64,000 nucleotides of DNA from Paramoeba atlantica (taxonomy: Eukaryota; Discosea). The stretch covers positions 589,231 through 653,230 of the forward strand of contig CDRNVI010000026.1 of NCBI GenBank assembly GCA_977017575.1, read 5' to 3'. The position numbers and the translations under genes are program-made. Under the pieces are notes generated by a model. That model searched no databases. It was not told the DNA's origin and worked only from the letters and a program-made list of their open reading frames with translations. Shown here in pieces: positions 1 through 13,620 of the stretch; position 1 is the first letter of the stretch; the number at the start of each line of letters is the position of its first letter.

Positions 1-3000
1 CAAAGGTCTTCAAAAAAACAAAGGTCTTCAAAAAAACAAAGGTCTTCAAAAAAACAAAGGTCTTCAAAAAAACAAAGGTCTTCAAAAAAACAAAGGTCTT
101 CAAAAAAACAAAGGTCTTCAAAAAAACAAAGGTCTTCAAAAAAACATAGGTCTTCAAAAAAACAAAGGTCATCAAAAAAACAAAGGTCTTCAAAAAAACA
201 AAGGTCTTCAAAAAAAAAAAGGTCTTCAAAAAAACAAAGGTCTTCAAAAAAACAAAGGTCTTCAAAAAAACAAAGGTCTTCAAAAAAACAAAGGTCTTCA
301 AAAAAACAAAGGTCTTCAAAAAAACAAAGGTCTTCAAAAAAACAAAGGTCTTCAAAAACAAAGGTCTTCAAAAAAACAAAGGTCTTCAAAAAAACAAAGG
401 TCTTCAAAAAAAGAAAGGTCTTCAAAAAAAACAAAGGTCTTCAAAAACAAAGGTCTTCAAAAAAACAAAGGTCTTCAAAAAGTCAAAAGGTCTTCAAAAA
501 AAAAGGTCTTCAAAAAAACAAAGGTCTTCAAAAAAACAAAGGTCTTCAAAAAAACAAAAGGTCTTCAAAAAAAGAAAGGTCTTCAAAAAAACAAAGGTCT
601 TCAAAAAAACAAAGGTCTTCGAAAAAACAAAGGTCTTCAAAAAAACAAAGGTCTTCAAAAAAACAAAGGTCTTCAAAAAAACAAAGGTCTTCAAAAAAAC
701 AAAGGTCTTCAAAAAAACAAAGGTCTTCAAAAACAAAGGTCTTCAAAAAAACAAAGGTCTTCAAAAAAACCAAGGTCTTCAAAAAAAGAAAGGTCTTCAA
801 AAAAAACAAAGGTCTTCAAAAACAAACGTCTTCAAAAAAACAAAGGTCTTCAAAAAGTCAAAAGGTCTTCAAAAAAAAAGGTCTTCAAAAAAACAAAGGT
901 CTTCAAAAAAACAAAGGTCTTCAAAAAAACAAAAGGTCTCCAAAAAAAGAAAGGTCTTCAAAAAAACAAAGGTCTTCAAAAAAACAAAGGTCTGCAAAAA
1001 CAAAGGTCTTCAAAAAAACAAAGGTCTTCAAAAAAACAAAGGTCTTCAAAAAAACAAAAGTCTTCAAAAAAACAAAGGTCTTCAAAAAAACAAAGGTCTT
1101 CAAAAAAACAAAGGTCTTCAAAAAAACAAAGGTCTTCAAAAAAACAAAGGTCTTCAAAAAAACAAAGGTCTTCAAAAAAACAAAGGTCTTCAAAAAAACA
1201 AAGGTCTTCAAAAAAACATAGGTCTTCAAAAAAACAAAGGTCATCAAAAAAACAAAGGTCTTCAAAAAAACAAAGGTCTTCAAAAAAAAAAAGGTCTTCA
1301 AAAAAACAAAGGTCTTCAAAAAAACAAAGGTCTTCAAAAAAACAAAGGTCTTCAAAAAAACAAAGGTCTTCAAAAAAACAAAGGTCTTCAAAAAAACAAA
1401 GGTCTTCAAAAAAACAAAGGTCTTCAAAAACAAAGGTCTTCAAAAAAACAAAGGTCTTCAAAAAAACAAAGGTCTTCAAAAAAAGAAAGGTCTTCAAAAA
1501 AAACAAAGGTCTTCAAAAACAAAGGTCTTCAAAAAAACAAAGGTCTTCAAAAAGTCAAAAGGTCTTCAAAAAAAAAGGTCTTCAAAAAAACAAAGGTCTT
1601 CTAAAAAACAAAGGTCTTCAAAAAAACAAAAGGTCTTCAAAAAAAGAAAGGTCTTCAAAAAAACAAAGGTCTTCAAAAAAACAAAGGTCTTCGAAAAAAC
1701 AAAGGTCTTCAAAAAAACAAAGGTCTTCAAAAAAACAAAGGTCTTCAAAAAAACAAAGGTCTTCAAAAAAACAAAGGTCTTCAAAAAAACAAAGGTCTTC
1801 AAAAAAACAAAAGGTCTTCAAAAAAAGAAAGGTCTTCAAAAAAACAAAGGTCTTCAAAAAAACAAAGGTCTTCGAAAAAACAAAGGTCTTCAAAAAAACA
1901 AAGGTCTTCAAAAAAACAAAAGTCTTTAAAAAAACAAAGTCTTCAAAAAATCAAAGGTCTTCAAAAAAACAAAGGTCTTCAAAAAAACAAAGGTCTTCAA
2001 AAAAACAAAGGTCTTCAAAAAAACAAAGGTCTTCAAAAAAACAAAGGTCTTCAAAAAAACATAGGTCTTCAAAAAAACAAAGGTCTTCAAAAAAACAAAG
2101 GTCTTCAAAAAAAAAAAGGTCTTCAAAAAAAAAAAGGTCTTCAAAAAAAACAAAGGTCTTCAAAAAGTCAAAAGGTCTTCAAAAAAAAAGGTCTTCAAAA
2201 AAACAAAGGTCTTCAAAAAAACAAAGGTCTTCAAAAAAACAAAAGGTCTTCAAAAAAAGAAAGGTCTTCAAAAAAACAAAGGTCTTCAAAAAAACAAAGG
2301 TCTTCAAAAAAAAAAAGGTCTTCAAAAAAAACAAAGGTCTTCAAAAAAACAAAAGTCTTCAAAAAAACAAAGTCTTCAAAAAATCAAAGGTCTTCAAAAA
2401 AACAAAGGTCTTCAAAAAAACAAAGGTCTTCAAAAAAACAAAGGTCTTCAAAAAAATAAAGGTCTTCAAAAAGACAAAGGTCTTCAAAAAAACAAAGGTC
2501 TTCAAAAAAACAAAGGTCTTCAAAAAAACAAAGGTCTTCAAAAACAAAGGTCTTCAAAAAAACAAAGGTCTTCAAAAAAACAAAGGTCTTCAAAAAAAGA
2601 AAGGTCTTCAAAAAAAACAAAGGTCTTCAAAAACAAAGGTCTTCAAAAAAACAAAGGTCTTCAAAAAGTCAAAAGGTCTTCAAAAAAAAAGGTCTTCAAA
2701 AAAACAAAGGTCTTCAAAAAAACAAAGGTCTTCAAAAAAACAAAAGGTCTTCAAAAAAAGAAAGGTCTTCAAAAAAACCAAGGTCTTCAAAAAAACAAAG
2801 GTCTTCGAAAAAACAAAGGTCTTCAAAAAAACAAAGGTCTTCAAAAAAACAAAGGTCTTCAAAAAAACAAAGGTCTTCAAAAAAAAAAAGGTCTTCAAAA
2901 AAAACAAAGGTCTTCAAAAAAACAAAAGTCTTCAAAAAAACAAAGGTCTTCAAAAAAACAAAGGTCTTCAAAAAAACAAAGGTCTTCAAAAAAACAAAAG

Positions 3001-3599
3001 GTCTTCAAAAAAAGAAAGGTCTTCAAAAAAACAAAGGTCTTCAAAAAAACAAAGGTCTTCGAAAAAACAAAGGTCTTCAAAAAAAAAAAGGTCTTCAAAA
3101 AAAACAAAGGTCTTCAAAAAAACAAAAGTCTTCAAAAAAAGAAAGGTCTTCAAAAAAAGAAAGGTCTTCAAAAAAACAAAGGTCTTCGAAAAAACAAAGG
3201 TCTTCAAAAAAACAAAGGTCTTCAAAAAAAAAAAGGTCTTCAAAAAAAACAAAGGTCTTCAAAAAAACAAAAGTCTTCAAAAAAACAAAGGTCTTCAAAA
3301 AAACAAAGGTCTTCAAAAAAACAAAGGTCTTCAAAAAAACAAAAGGTCTTCAAAAAAAGAAAGGTCTTCAAAAAAACAAAGGTCTTCAAAAAAACAAAGG
3401 TCTTCGAAAAAACAAAGGTCTTCAAAAAAACAAAAGTCTTTAAAAAAACAAAGGTCTTCAAAAAAACAAAGGTCTTCAAAAAAACAAAGGTCTTCAAAAA
3501 AACAAAGGTCTTCAAAAAAACAAAAGGTCTTCAAAAAAAGAAAGGTCTTCAAAAAAACAAAGGTCTTCAAAAAAACAAAAGGTCTTCAAAAAAAGAAAG

Positions 3600-6500
3600 G
3601 TCTTCAAAAAAACAAAGGTCTTCAAAAAAACAAAGGTCTTCGAAAAAACAAAGGTCTTCAAAAAAACAAAGGTCTTCAAAAAAACAAAAGGTCTTCAAAA
3701 AAAGAAAGGTCTTCAAAAAAAACAAAGGTCTTCAAAAAAACAAAGGTCTTCAAAAAAAGAAAGGTCTTCAAAAAAAACAAAGGTCTTCAAAAACAAAGGT
3801 CTTCAAAAAAACAAAGGTCTTCAAAAAAAAAAAGGTCTTCAAAAAAACAAAGGTCTTCAAAAAAACAAAGGTCTTCAAAAACAAAAGTCTTCAAAAAAAC
3901 AAAGGTCTTCAAAAAAACAAAGGTCTTCAAAAACAAAGGTCTTCAAAAAAACAAAGGTCTTCAAAAAAACAAAGGTCTTCAAAAAAACATAGGTCTTCAA
4001 AAAAACAAAGGTCTTCAAAAACAAAGGTCTTCAAAAAAACAAAGGTCTTCAAAAAAACAAAGGTCTTCAAAAAAAGAAAGGTCTTCAAAAAAAACAAAGG
4101 TCTTCAAAAACAAAGGTCTTCAAAAAAACAAAGGTCATCAAAAAAACAAAGGTCTTCAAAAAAACAAAGGTCTTCAAAAAAACAAAGGTCTTCAAAAACA
4201 AAGGTCTTCAAAAAAACAAAGGTCTTCAAAAAAACAAAGGTCTTCAAAAAAACAAAGGTCTTCAAAAAAACAAAGGTCTTCAAAAAAACAAAGGTCTTCA
4301 AAAAAACAAAGGTCTTCAAAAAAACATAGGTCTTCAAAAAAACAAAGGTCTTCAAAAAAACAAAGGTCTTCAAAAAAACAAAGGTCTTCAAAAAAACAAA
4401 GGTCTTCAAAAACAAAGGTCTTCAAAAAAACAAAGGTCTTCAAAAAAACAAAGGTCTTCAAAAAAACAAAGGTCTTCAAAAACAAAGGTCTTCAAAAAAA
4501 CAAAGGTCTTCAAAAAAACAAAGGTCTTCAAAAAAAGAAAGGTCTTCAAAAAAAACAAAGGTCTTCAAAAACAAAGGTCTTCAAAAAAACAAAGGTCTTC
4601 AAAAAAACAAAGGTCTTCAAAAAAACAAAGGTCTTCAAAAAAACAAAGGTCTTCAAAAACAAAGGTCTTCAAAAAAACAAAGGTCTTCAAAAAAACAAAG
4701 GTCTTCAAAAAAACAAAGGTCTTCAAAAAAACAAAGGTCTTCAAAAAAACAAAGGTCTTCAAAAAAACAAAGGTCTTCAAAAAAACATAGGTCTTCAAAA
4801 AAACAAAGGTCTTCAAAAAAACAAAGGTCTTCAAAAAAACAAAGGTCTTCAAAAAAACAAAGGTCTTCAAAAACAAAGGTCTTCAAAAAAACAAAGGTCT
4901 TCAAAAAAACAAAGGTCTTCAAAAAAAGAAAGGTCTTCAAAAAATCAAAGGTCTTCAAAAAAACAAAGGTCTTCAAAAAAACAAAGGTCTTCAAAAAAAC
5001 AAAGGTCTTCAAAAAAACAAAGGTCTTCAAAAAAACAAAGGTCTTCAAAAAAACAAAGGTCTTCAAAAAAACAAAGGTCTTCAAAAAAACAAAGGTCTTC
5101 AAAAAAACAAAGGTCTTCAAAAAAACAAAGGTCTTCAAAAAAACAAAGGTCCTCAAAAAAACAAAGGTCTTCAAAAAAAACAAAGGTCATCAAAAAAACA
5201 AAGGTCTTCAAAAAAACAAAGGTCTTCGAAAAAACAAAGGTCTTCAAAAAAACAAAGGTCTTCAAAAAAAAAAAGGTCTTCAAAAAAAACAAAGGTCTTC
5301 AAAAAAACAAAAGTCTTCAAAAAAACAAAGTCTTCAAAAAATCAAAGGTCTTCAAAAAAACAAAGGTCTTCAAAAAAACAAAGGTCTTCAAAAAAACAAA
5401 GGTCTTCAAAAAAACAAAGGTCCTCAAAAAAACAAAGGTCTTCAAAAAAAACAAAGGTCATCAAAAAAACAAAGGTCTTCAAAAAAACAAAGGTCTTCAA
5501 AAAAACAAAGGTCTTCAAAAAAACAAAGGTCTTCAAAAAAACAAAGGTCTTCAAAAACAAAGGTCTTCAAAAAAACAAAGGTCTTCAAAAAGTCAAAAGG
5601 TCTTCAAAAAAACAAAAGTCTTCAAAAAAACAAAGTCTTCAAAAAATCAAAGGTCTTCAAAAAAACAAAGGTCTTCAAAAAAACAAAGGTCTTCAAAAAA
5701 ACAAAGGTCTTCAAAAAAACAAAGGTCTTCAAAAAAACAAAGGTCTTCAAAAAAACAAAGGTCTTCAAAAACAAAGGTCTTCAAAAAAACAAAGGTCTTC
5801 AAAAAAACAAAGGTCTTCAAAAAAAGAAAGGTCTTCAAAAAAAACAAACGTCTTCAAAAACAAAGGTCTTCAAAAAAACAAAGGTCTTCAAAAAGTCAAA
5901 AGGTCTTCAAAAAAACAAAGGTCTTCAAAAAAACAAAAGGTCTTCAAAAAAAGAAAGGTCTTCAAAAAAACAAAGGTCTTCAAAAAAACAAAGGTCTTCG
6001 AAAAAACAAAGGTCTTCAAAAAAACAAAAGTCTTTAAAAAAACAAAGGTCTTCGAAAAAACAAAGGTCTTCAAAAAAACAAAGGTCTTCAAAAAAACAAA
6101 GGTCTTCAAAAAAACAAAGGTCTTCAAAAAAACAAAGGTCTTCGAAAAAACAAAGGTCTTCAAAAAAACAAAGGTCTTCAAAAAAACAAAGGTCTTCAAA
6201 AAAACAAAGGTCTTCAAAAAAACAAAGGTCTTCAAAAAAACAAAGGTCTTCAAAAAAACAAAAGGTCTTCAAAAAAAGAAAGGTCTTCAAAAAAACAAAG
6301 GTCTTCAAAAAAACAAAGGTCTTCGAAAAAACAAAGGTCTTCAAAAAAACAAAGGTCTTCAAAAAAACAAAAGGTCTTCAAAAAAAGAAAGGTCTTCAAA
6401 AAAAACAAAGGTCTTCAAAAAAACAAAGGTCTTCAAAAAAAGAAAGGTCTTCAAAAAAAACAAAGGTCTTCAAAAACAAAGGTCTTCAAAAAAACAAAGG

Positions 6501-8560
6501 TCTTCAAAAAAAAAAAGGTCTTCAAAAAAACAAAGGTCTTCAAAAAAACAAAGGTCTTCAAAAACAAAAGTCTTCAAAAAAACAAAGGTCTTCAAAAAAA
6601 CAAAGGTCTTCAAAAACAAAGGTCTTCAAAAAAACAAAGGTCTTCAAAAAAACAAAGGTCTTCAAAAAAACATAGGTCTTCAAAAAAACAAAGGTCTTCA
6701 AAAACAAAGGTCTTCAAAAAAACAAAGGTCTTCAAAAAAACAAAGGTCTTCAAAAAAAGAAAGGTCTTCAAAAAAAACAAAGGTCTTCAAAAACAAAGGT
6801 CTTCAAAAAAACAAAGGTCATCAAAAAAACAAAGGTCTTCAAAAAAACAAAGGTCTTCAAAAAAACAAAGGTCTTCAAAAACAAAGGTCTTCAAAAAAAC
6901 AAAGGTCTTCAAAAAAACAAAGGTCTTCAAAAAAACAAAGGTCTTCAAAAAAACAAAGGTCTTCAAAAAAACAAAGGTCTTCAAAAAAACAAAGGTCTTC
7001 AAAAAAACATAGGTCTTCAAAAAAACAAAGGTCTTCAAAAAAACAAAGGTCTTCAAAAAAACAAAGGTCTTCAAAAAAACAAAGGTCTTCAAAAACAAAG
7101 GTCTTCAAAAAAACAAAGGTCTTCAAAAAAACAAAGGTCTTCAAAAAAACAAAGGTCTTCAAAAACAAAGGTCTTCAAAAAAACAAAGGTCTTCAAAAAA
7201 ACAAAGGTCTTCAAAAAAAGAAAGGTCTTCAAAAAAAACAAAGGTCTTCAAAAACAAAGGTCTTCAAAAAAACAAAGGTCTTCAAAAAAACAAAGGTCTT
7301 CAAAAAAACAAAGGTCTTCAAAAAAACAAAGGTCTTCAAAAACAAAGGTCTTCAAAAAAACAAAGGTCTTCAAAAAAACAAAGGTCTTCAAAAAAACAAA
7401 GGTCTTCAAAAAAACAAAGGTCTTCAAAAAAACAAAGGTCTTCAAAAAAACAAAGGTCTTCAAAAAAACATAGGTCTTCAAAAAAACAAAGGTCTTCAAA
7501 AAAACAAAGGTCTTCAAAAAAACAAAGGTCTTCAAAAAAACAAAGGTCTTCAAAAACAAAGGTCTTCAAAAAAACAAAGGTCTTCAAAAAAACAAAGGTC
7601 TTCAAAAAAAGAAAGGTCTTCAAAAAATCAAAGGTCTTCAAAAAAACAAAGGTCTTCAAAAAAACAAAGGTCTTCAAAAAAACAAAGGTCTTCAAAAAAA
7701 CAAAGGTCTTCAAAAAAACAAAGGTCTTCAAAAAAACAAAGGTCTTCAAAAAAACAAAGGTCTTCAAAAAAACAAAGGTCTTCAAAAAAACAAAGGTCTT
7801 CAAAAAAACAAAGGTCTTCAAAAAAACAAAGGTCCTCAAAAAAACAAAGGTCTTCAAAAAAAACAAAGGTCATCAAAAAAACAAAGGTCTTCAAAAAAAC
7901 AAAGGTCTTCGAAAAAACAAAGGTCTTCAAAAAAACAAAGGTCTTCAAAAAAAAAAAGGTCTTCAAAAAAAACAAAGGTCTTCAAAAAAACAAAAGTCTT
8001 CAAAAAAACAAAGTCTTCAAAAAATCAAAGGTCTTCAAAAAAACAAAGGTCTTCAAAAAAACAAAGGTCTTCAAAAAAACAAAGGTCTTCAAAAAAACAA
8101 AGGTCCTCAAAAAAACAAAGGTCTTCAAAAAAAACAAAGGTCATCAAAAAAACAAAGGTCTTCAAAAAAACAAAGGTCTTCAAAAAAACAAAGGTCTTCA
8201 AAAAAACAAAGGTCTTCAAAAAAACAAAGGTCTTCAAAAACAAAGGTCTTCAAAAAAACAAAGGTCTTCAAAAAGTCAAAAGGTCTTCAAAAAAACAAAA
8301 GTCTTCAAAAAAACAAAGTCTTCAAAAAATCAAAGGTCTTCAAAAAAACAAAGGTCTTCAAAAAAACAAAGGTCTTCAAAAAAACAAAGGTCTTCAAAAA
8401 AACAAAGGTCTTCAAAAAAACAAAGGTCTTCAAAAAAACAAAGGTCTTCAAAAACAAAGGTCTTCAAAAAAACAAAGGTCTTCAAAAAAACAAAGGTCTT
8501 CAAAAAAAGAAAGGTCTTCAAAAAAAACAAACGTCTTCAAAAACAAAGGTCTTCAAAAAA
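3600..8560 (+). repeat. Higher-order repeat pair, offset 2683 bp
   Basis: The order of variant monomers from about 3.6 to 5.88 kb is repeated at about 6.28 to 8.56 kb. The offset is exactly 2683 bp at many landmarks, for example 4104/6787, 4653/7336, 4945/7628, 5342/8025 and 5647/8330. The copies look identical or nearly so, which points to recent unequal exchange or replication slippage. Outer limits are approximate. Confidence 0.85.
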
Positions 8561-11500
8561 ACAAAGGTCTTCAAAAAGTCAAAAGGTCTTCAAAAAAAAA
8601 GGTCTTCAAAAAAACAAAGGTCTTCAAAAAAACAAAGGTCTTCAAAAAAAGAAAGGTCTTCAAAAAATCAAAGGTCTTCAAAAAAACAAAGGTCTTCAAA
8701 AAAACAAAGGTCTTCAAAAAAACAAAGGTCTTCAAAAAAACAAAGGTCTTCAAAAAAACAAAGGTCTTCAAAAAAACAAAGGTCTTCAAAAAAACAAAGG
8801 TCTTCAAAAAAACAAAGGTCTTCAAAAAAACAAAGGTCTTCAAAAAAACAAAGGTCTTCAAAAAAACAAAGGTCCTCAAAAAAACAAAGGTCTTCAAAAA
8901 AAACAAAGGTCATCAAAAAAACAAAGGTCTTCAAAAAAACAAAGGTCTTCGAAAAAACAAAGGTCTTCAAAAAAACAAAGGTCTTCAAAAAAAAAAAGGT
9001 CTTCAAAAAAAACAAAGGTCTTCAAAAAAACAAAAGTCTTCAAAAAAACATAGGTCTTCAAAAAAACAAAGGTCTTCAAAAAAACAAAGGTCTTCAAAAA
9101 AACAAAGGTCTTCAAAAAAACAAAGGTCTTCAAAAACAAAGGTCTTCAAAAAAACAAAGGTCTTCAAAAAAACAAAGGTCTTCAAAAAAAGAAAGGTCTT
9201 CAAAAAATCAAAGGTCTTCAAAAAAACAAAGGTCTTCAAAAAAACAAAGGTCTTCAAAAAAACAAAGGTCTTCAAAAAAACAAAGGTCTTCAAAAAAACA
9301 AAGGTCTTCAAAAAAACAAAGGTCTTCAAAAAAACAAAGGTCTTCAAAAAAACAAAGGTCTTCAAAAAAACAAAGGTCTTCAAAAAAACAAAGGTCTTCA
9401 AAAAAACAAAGGTCCTCAAAAAAACAAAGGTCTTCAAAAAAAACAAAGGTCATCAAAAAAACAAAGGTCTTCAAAAAAACAAAGGTCTTCGAAAAAACAA
9501 AGGTCTTCAAAAAAACAAAGGTCTTCAAAAAAAAAAAGGTCTTCAAAAAAAACAAAGGTCTTCAAAAAAACAAAAGTCTTCAAAAAAACAAAGTCTTCAA
9601 AAAATCAAAGGTCTTCAAAAAAACAAAGGTCTTCAAAAAAACAAAGGTCTTCAAAAAAACAAAGGTCTTCAAAAAAACAAAGGTCCTCAAAAAAACAAAG
9701 GTCTTCAAAAAAAACAAAGGTCATCAAAAAAACAAAGGTCTTCAAAAAAACAAAGGTCTTCAAAAAAACAAAGGTCTTCAAAAAAACAAAGGTCTTCAAA
9801 AAAACAAAGGTCTTCAAAAACAAAGGTCTTCAAAAAAACAAAGGTCTTCAAAAAGTCAAAAGGTCTTCAAAAAAACAAAAGTCTTCAAAAAAACAAAGTC
9901 TTCAAAAAATCAAAGGTCTTCAAAAAAACAAAGGTCTTCAAAAAAACAAAGGTCTTCAAAAAAACAAAGGTCTTCAAAAAAACAAAGGTCTTCAAAAAAA
10001 CAAAGGTCTTCAAAAAAACAAAGGTCTTCAAAAACAAAGGTCTTCAAAAAAACAAAGGTCTTCAAAAAAACAAAGGTCTTCAAAAAAAGAAAGGTCTTCA
10101 AAAAAAACAAACGTCTTCAAAAACAAAGGTCTTCAAAAAAACAAAGGTCTTCAAAAAGTCAAAAGGTCTTCAAAAAAAAAGGTCTTCAAAAAAACAAAGG
10201 TCTTCAAAAAAACAAAGGTCTTCAAAAAAAGAAAGGTCTTCAAAAAATCAAAGGTCTTCAAAAAAACAAAGGTCTTCAAAAAAACAAAGGTCTTCAAAAA
10301 AACAAAGGTCTTCAAAAAAACAAAGGTCTTCAAAAAAACAAAGGTCTTCAAAAAAACAAAGGTCTTCAAAAAAACAAAGGTCTTCAAAAAAACAAAGGTC
10401 TTCAAAAAAACAAAGGTCTTCAAAAAAACAAAGGTCTTCAAAAAAACAAAGGTCCTCAAAAAAACAAAGGTCTTCAAAAAAAACAAAGGTCATCAAAAAA
10501 ACAAAGTCTTCAAAAAAACAAAGGTCTTCGAAAAAACAAAGGTCTTCAAAAAAACAAAGGTCTTCAAAAAAAAAAAGGTCTTCAAAAAAAACAAAGGTCT
10601 TCAAAAAAACAAAAGTCTTCAAAAAAACAAAGTCTTCAAAAAATCAAAGGTCTTCAAAAAAACAAAGGTCTTCAAAAAAACAAAGGTCTTCAAAAAAACA
10701 AAGGTCTTCAAAAAAACAAAGGTCCTCAAAAAAACAAAGGTCTTCAAAAAAAACAAAGGTCATCAAAAAAACAAAGGTCTTCAAAAAAACAAAGGTCTTC
10801 AAAAAAACAAAGGTCTTCAAAAAAACAAAGGTCTTCAAAAAAACAAAGGTCTTCAAAAACAAAGGTCTTCAAAAAAACAAAGGTCTTCAAAAAGTCAAAA
10901 GGTCTTCAAAAAAACAAAAGTCTTCAAAAAAACAAAGTCTTCAAAAAATCAAAGGTCTTCAAAAAAACAAAGGTCTTCAAAAAAACAAAGGTCTTCAAAA
11001 AAACAAAGGTCTTCAAAAAAACAAAGGTCTTCAAAAAAACAAAGGTCTTCAAAAAAACAAAGGTCTTCAAAAACAAAGGTCTTCAAAAAAACAAAGGTCT
11101 TCAAAAAAACAAAGGTCTTCAAAAAAAGAAAGGTCTTCAAAAAAAACAAACGTCTTCAAAAACAAAGGTCTTCAAAAAAACAAAGGTCTTCAAAAAGTCA
11201 AAAGGTCTTCAAAAAAAAAGGTCTTCAAAAAAACAAAGGTCTTCAAAAAAACAAAGGTCTTCAAAAAAAGAAAGGTCTTCAAAAAATCAAAGGTCTTCAA
11301 AAAAACAAAGGTCTTCAAAAAAACAAAGGTCTTCAAAAAAACAAAGGTCTTCAAAAAAACAAAGGTCTTCAAAAAAACAAAGGTCTTCAAAAAAACAAAG
11401 GTCTTCAAAAAAACAAAGGTCTTCAAAAAAACAAAGGTCTTCAAAAAAACAAAGGTCTTCAAAAAAACAAAGGTCTTCAAAAAAACAAAGGTCCTCAAAA

Positions 11501-13620
11501 AAACAAAGGTCTTCAAAAAAAACAAAGGTCATCAAAAAAACAAAGGTCTTCAAAAAAACAAAGGTCTTCGAAAAAACAAAGGTCTTCAAAAAAACAAAGG
11601 TCTTCAAAAAAAAAAAGGTCTTCAAAAAAAACAAAGGTCTTCAAAAAAACAAAAGTCTTCAAAAAAACAAAGTCTTCAAAAAATCAAAGGTCTTCAAAAA
11701 AACAAAGGTCTTCAAAAAAACAAAGGTCTTCAAAAAAACAAAGGTCTTCAAAAAAACAAAGGTCCTCAAAAAAACAAAGGTCTTCAAAAAAAACAAAGGT
11801 CATCAAAAAAACAAAGGTCTTCAAAAAAACAAAGGTCTTCAAAAAAACAAAGGTCTTCAAAAAAACATAGGTCTTCAAAAAAACAAAGGTCTTCAAAAAA
11901 ACAAAGGTCTTCAAAAAAACAAAGGTCTTCAAAAAAACAAAGGTCTTCAAAAACAAAGGTCTTCAAAAAAACAAAGGTCTTCAAAAAAACAAAGGTCTTC
12001 AAAAAAAGAAAGGTCTTCAAAAACAAAGGTCTTCAAAAAAACAAAGGTCTTCAAAAAAACAAAGGTCTTCAAAAAAACAAAGGTCTTCAAAAACAAAGGT
12101 CTTCAAAAAAACAAAGGTCTTCAAAAAAACAAAGGTCTTCAAAAAAAGAAAGGTCTTCAAAAAAAACAAAGGTCTTCAAAAACAAAGGTCTTCAAAAAAA
12201 CAAAGGTCTTCAAAAAAACAAAGGTCTTCAAAAAAACAAAGGTCTTCAAAAAAACAAAGGTCTTCAAAAACAAAGGTCTTCAAAAAAACAAAGGTCTTCA
12301 AAAAAACAAAGGTCTTCAAAAAAACAAAGGTCTTCAAAAAAACAAAGGTCTTCAAAAAAACAAAGGTCTTCAAAAAAACAAAGGTCTTCAAAAAAACATA
12401 GGTCTTCAAAAAAACAAAGGTCTTCAAAAAAACAAAGGTCTTCAAAAAAACAAAGGTCTTCAAAAAAACAAAGGTCTTCAAAAACAAAGGTCTTCAAAAA
12501 AACAAAGGTCATCAAAAAAACAAAGGTCTTCAAAAAAACAAAGGTCTTCAAAAAAACAAAGGTCTTCAAAAAAACATAGGTCTTCAAAAAAACAAAGGTC
12601 TTCAAAAAAACAAAGGTCTTCAAAAAAACAAAGGTCTTCAAAAAAACAAAGGTCTTCAAAAACAAAGGTCTTCAAAAAAACAAAGGTCTTCAAAAAAACA
12701 AAGGTCTTCAAAAAAAGAAAGGTCTTCAAAAAAAACAAACGTCTTCAAAAACAAAGGTCTTCAAAAAAACAAAGGTCTTCAAAAAGTCAAAAGGTCTTCA
12801 AAAAAAAAGGTCTTCAAAAAAACAAAGGTCTTCAAAAAAACAAAGGTCTTCAAAAAAAGAAAGGTCTTCAAAAAATCAAAGGTCTTCAAAAAAACAAAGG
12901 TCTTCAAAAAAACAAAGGTCTTCAAAAAAACAAAGGTCTTCAAAAAAACAAAGGTCTTCAAAAAAACAAAGGTCTTCAAAAAAACAAAGGTCTTCAAAAA
13001 AACAAAGGTCTTCAAAAAAACAAAGGTCTTCAAAAAAACAAAGGTCTTCAAAAAAACAAAGGTCTTCAAAAAAACAAAGGTCCTCAAAAAAACAAAGGTC
13101 TTCAAAAAAAACAAAGGTCATCAAAAAAACAAAGGTCTTCAAAAAAACAAAGGTCTTCGAAAAAACAAAGGTCTTCAAAAAAACAAAGGTCTTCAAAAAA
13201 AAAAAGGTCTTCAAAAAAAACAAAGGTCTTCAAAAAAACAAAAGTCTTCAAAAAAACAAAGTCTTCAAAAAATCAAAGGTCTTCAAAAAAACAAAGGTCT
13301 TCAAAAAAACAAAGGTCTTCAAAAAAACAAAGGTCTTCAAAAAAACAAAGGTCCTCAAAAAAACAAAGGTCTTCAAAAAAAACAAAGGTCATCAAAAAAA
13401 CAAAGGTCTTCAAAAAAACAAAGGTCTTCAAAAAAACAAAGGTCTTCAAAAAAACATAGGTCTTCAAAAAAACAAAGGTCTTCAAAAAAACAAAGGTCTT
13501 CAAAAAAACAAAGGTCTTCAAAAAAACAAAGGTCTTCAAAAACAAAGGTCTTCAAAAAAACAAAGGTCTTCAAAAAAACAAAGGTCTTCAAAAAAAGAAA
13601 GGTCTTCAAAAAAAACAAAG
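8025..13620 (+). repeat. Mid-size higher-order repeats, offsets 540, 1039, 1580 and 1589 bp
   Basis: Blocks of variant monomers recur here with several spacings: 540 bp (8668/9208), 1580 bp (8571/10151 and 8025/9605), 1039 bp (10151/11190) and 1589 bp (11190/12779 and 11684/13273). The mixture suggests repeated partial duplications of one parent block. Limits were read from variant order and are approximate. Confidence 0.75.
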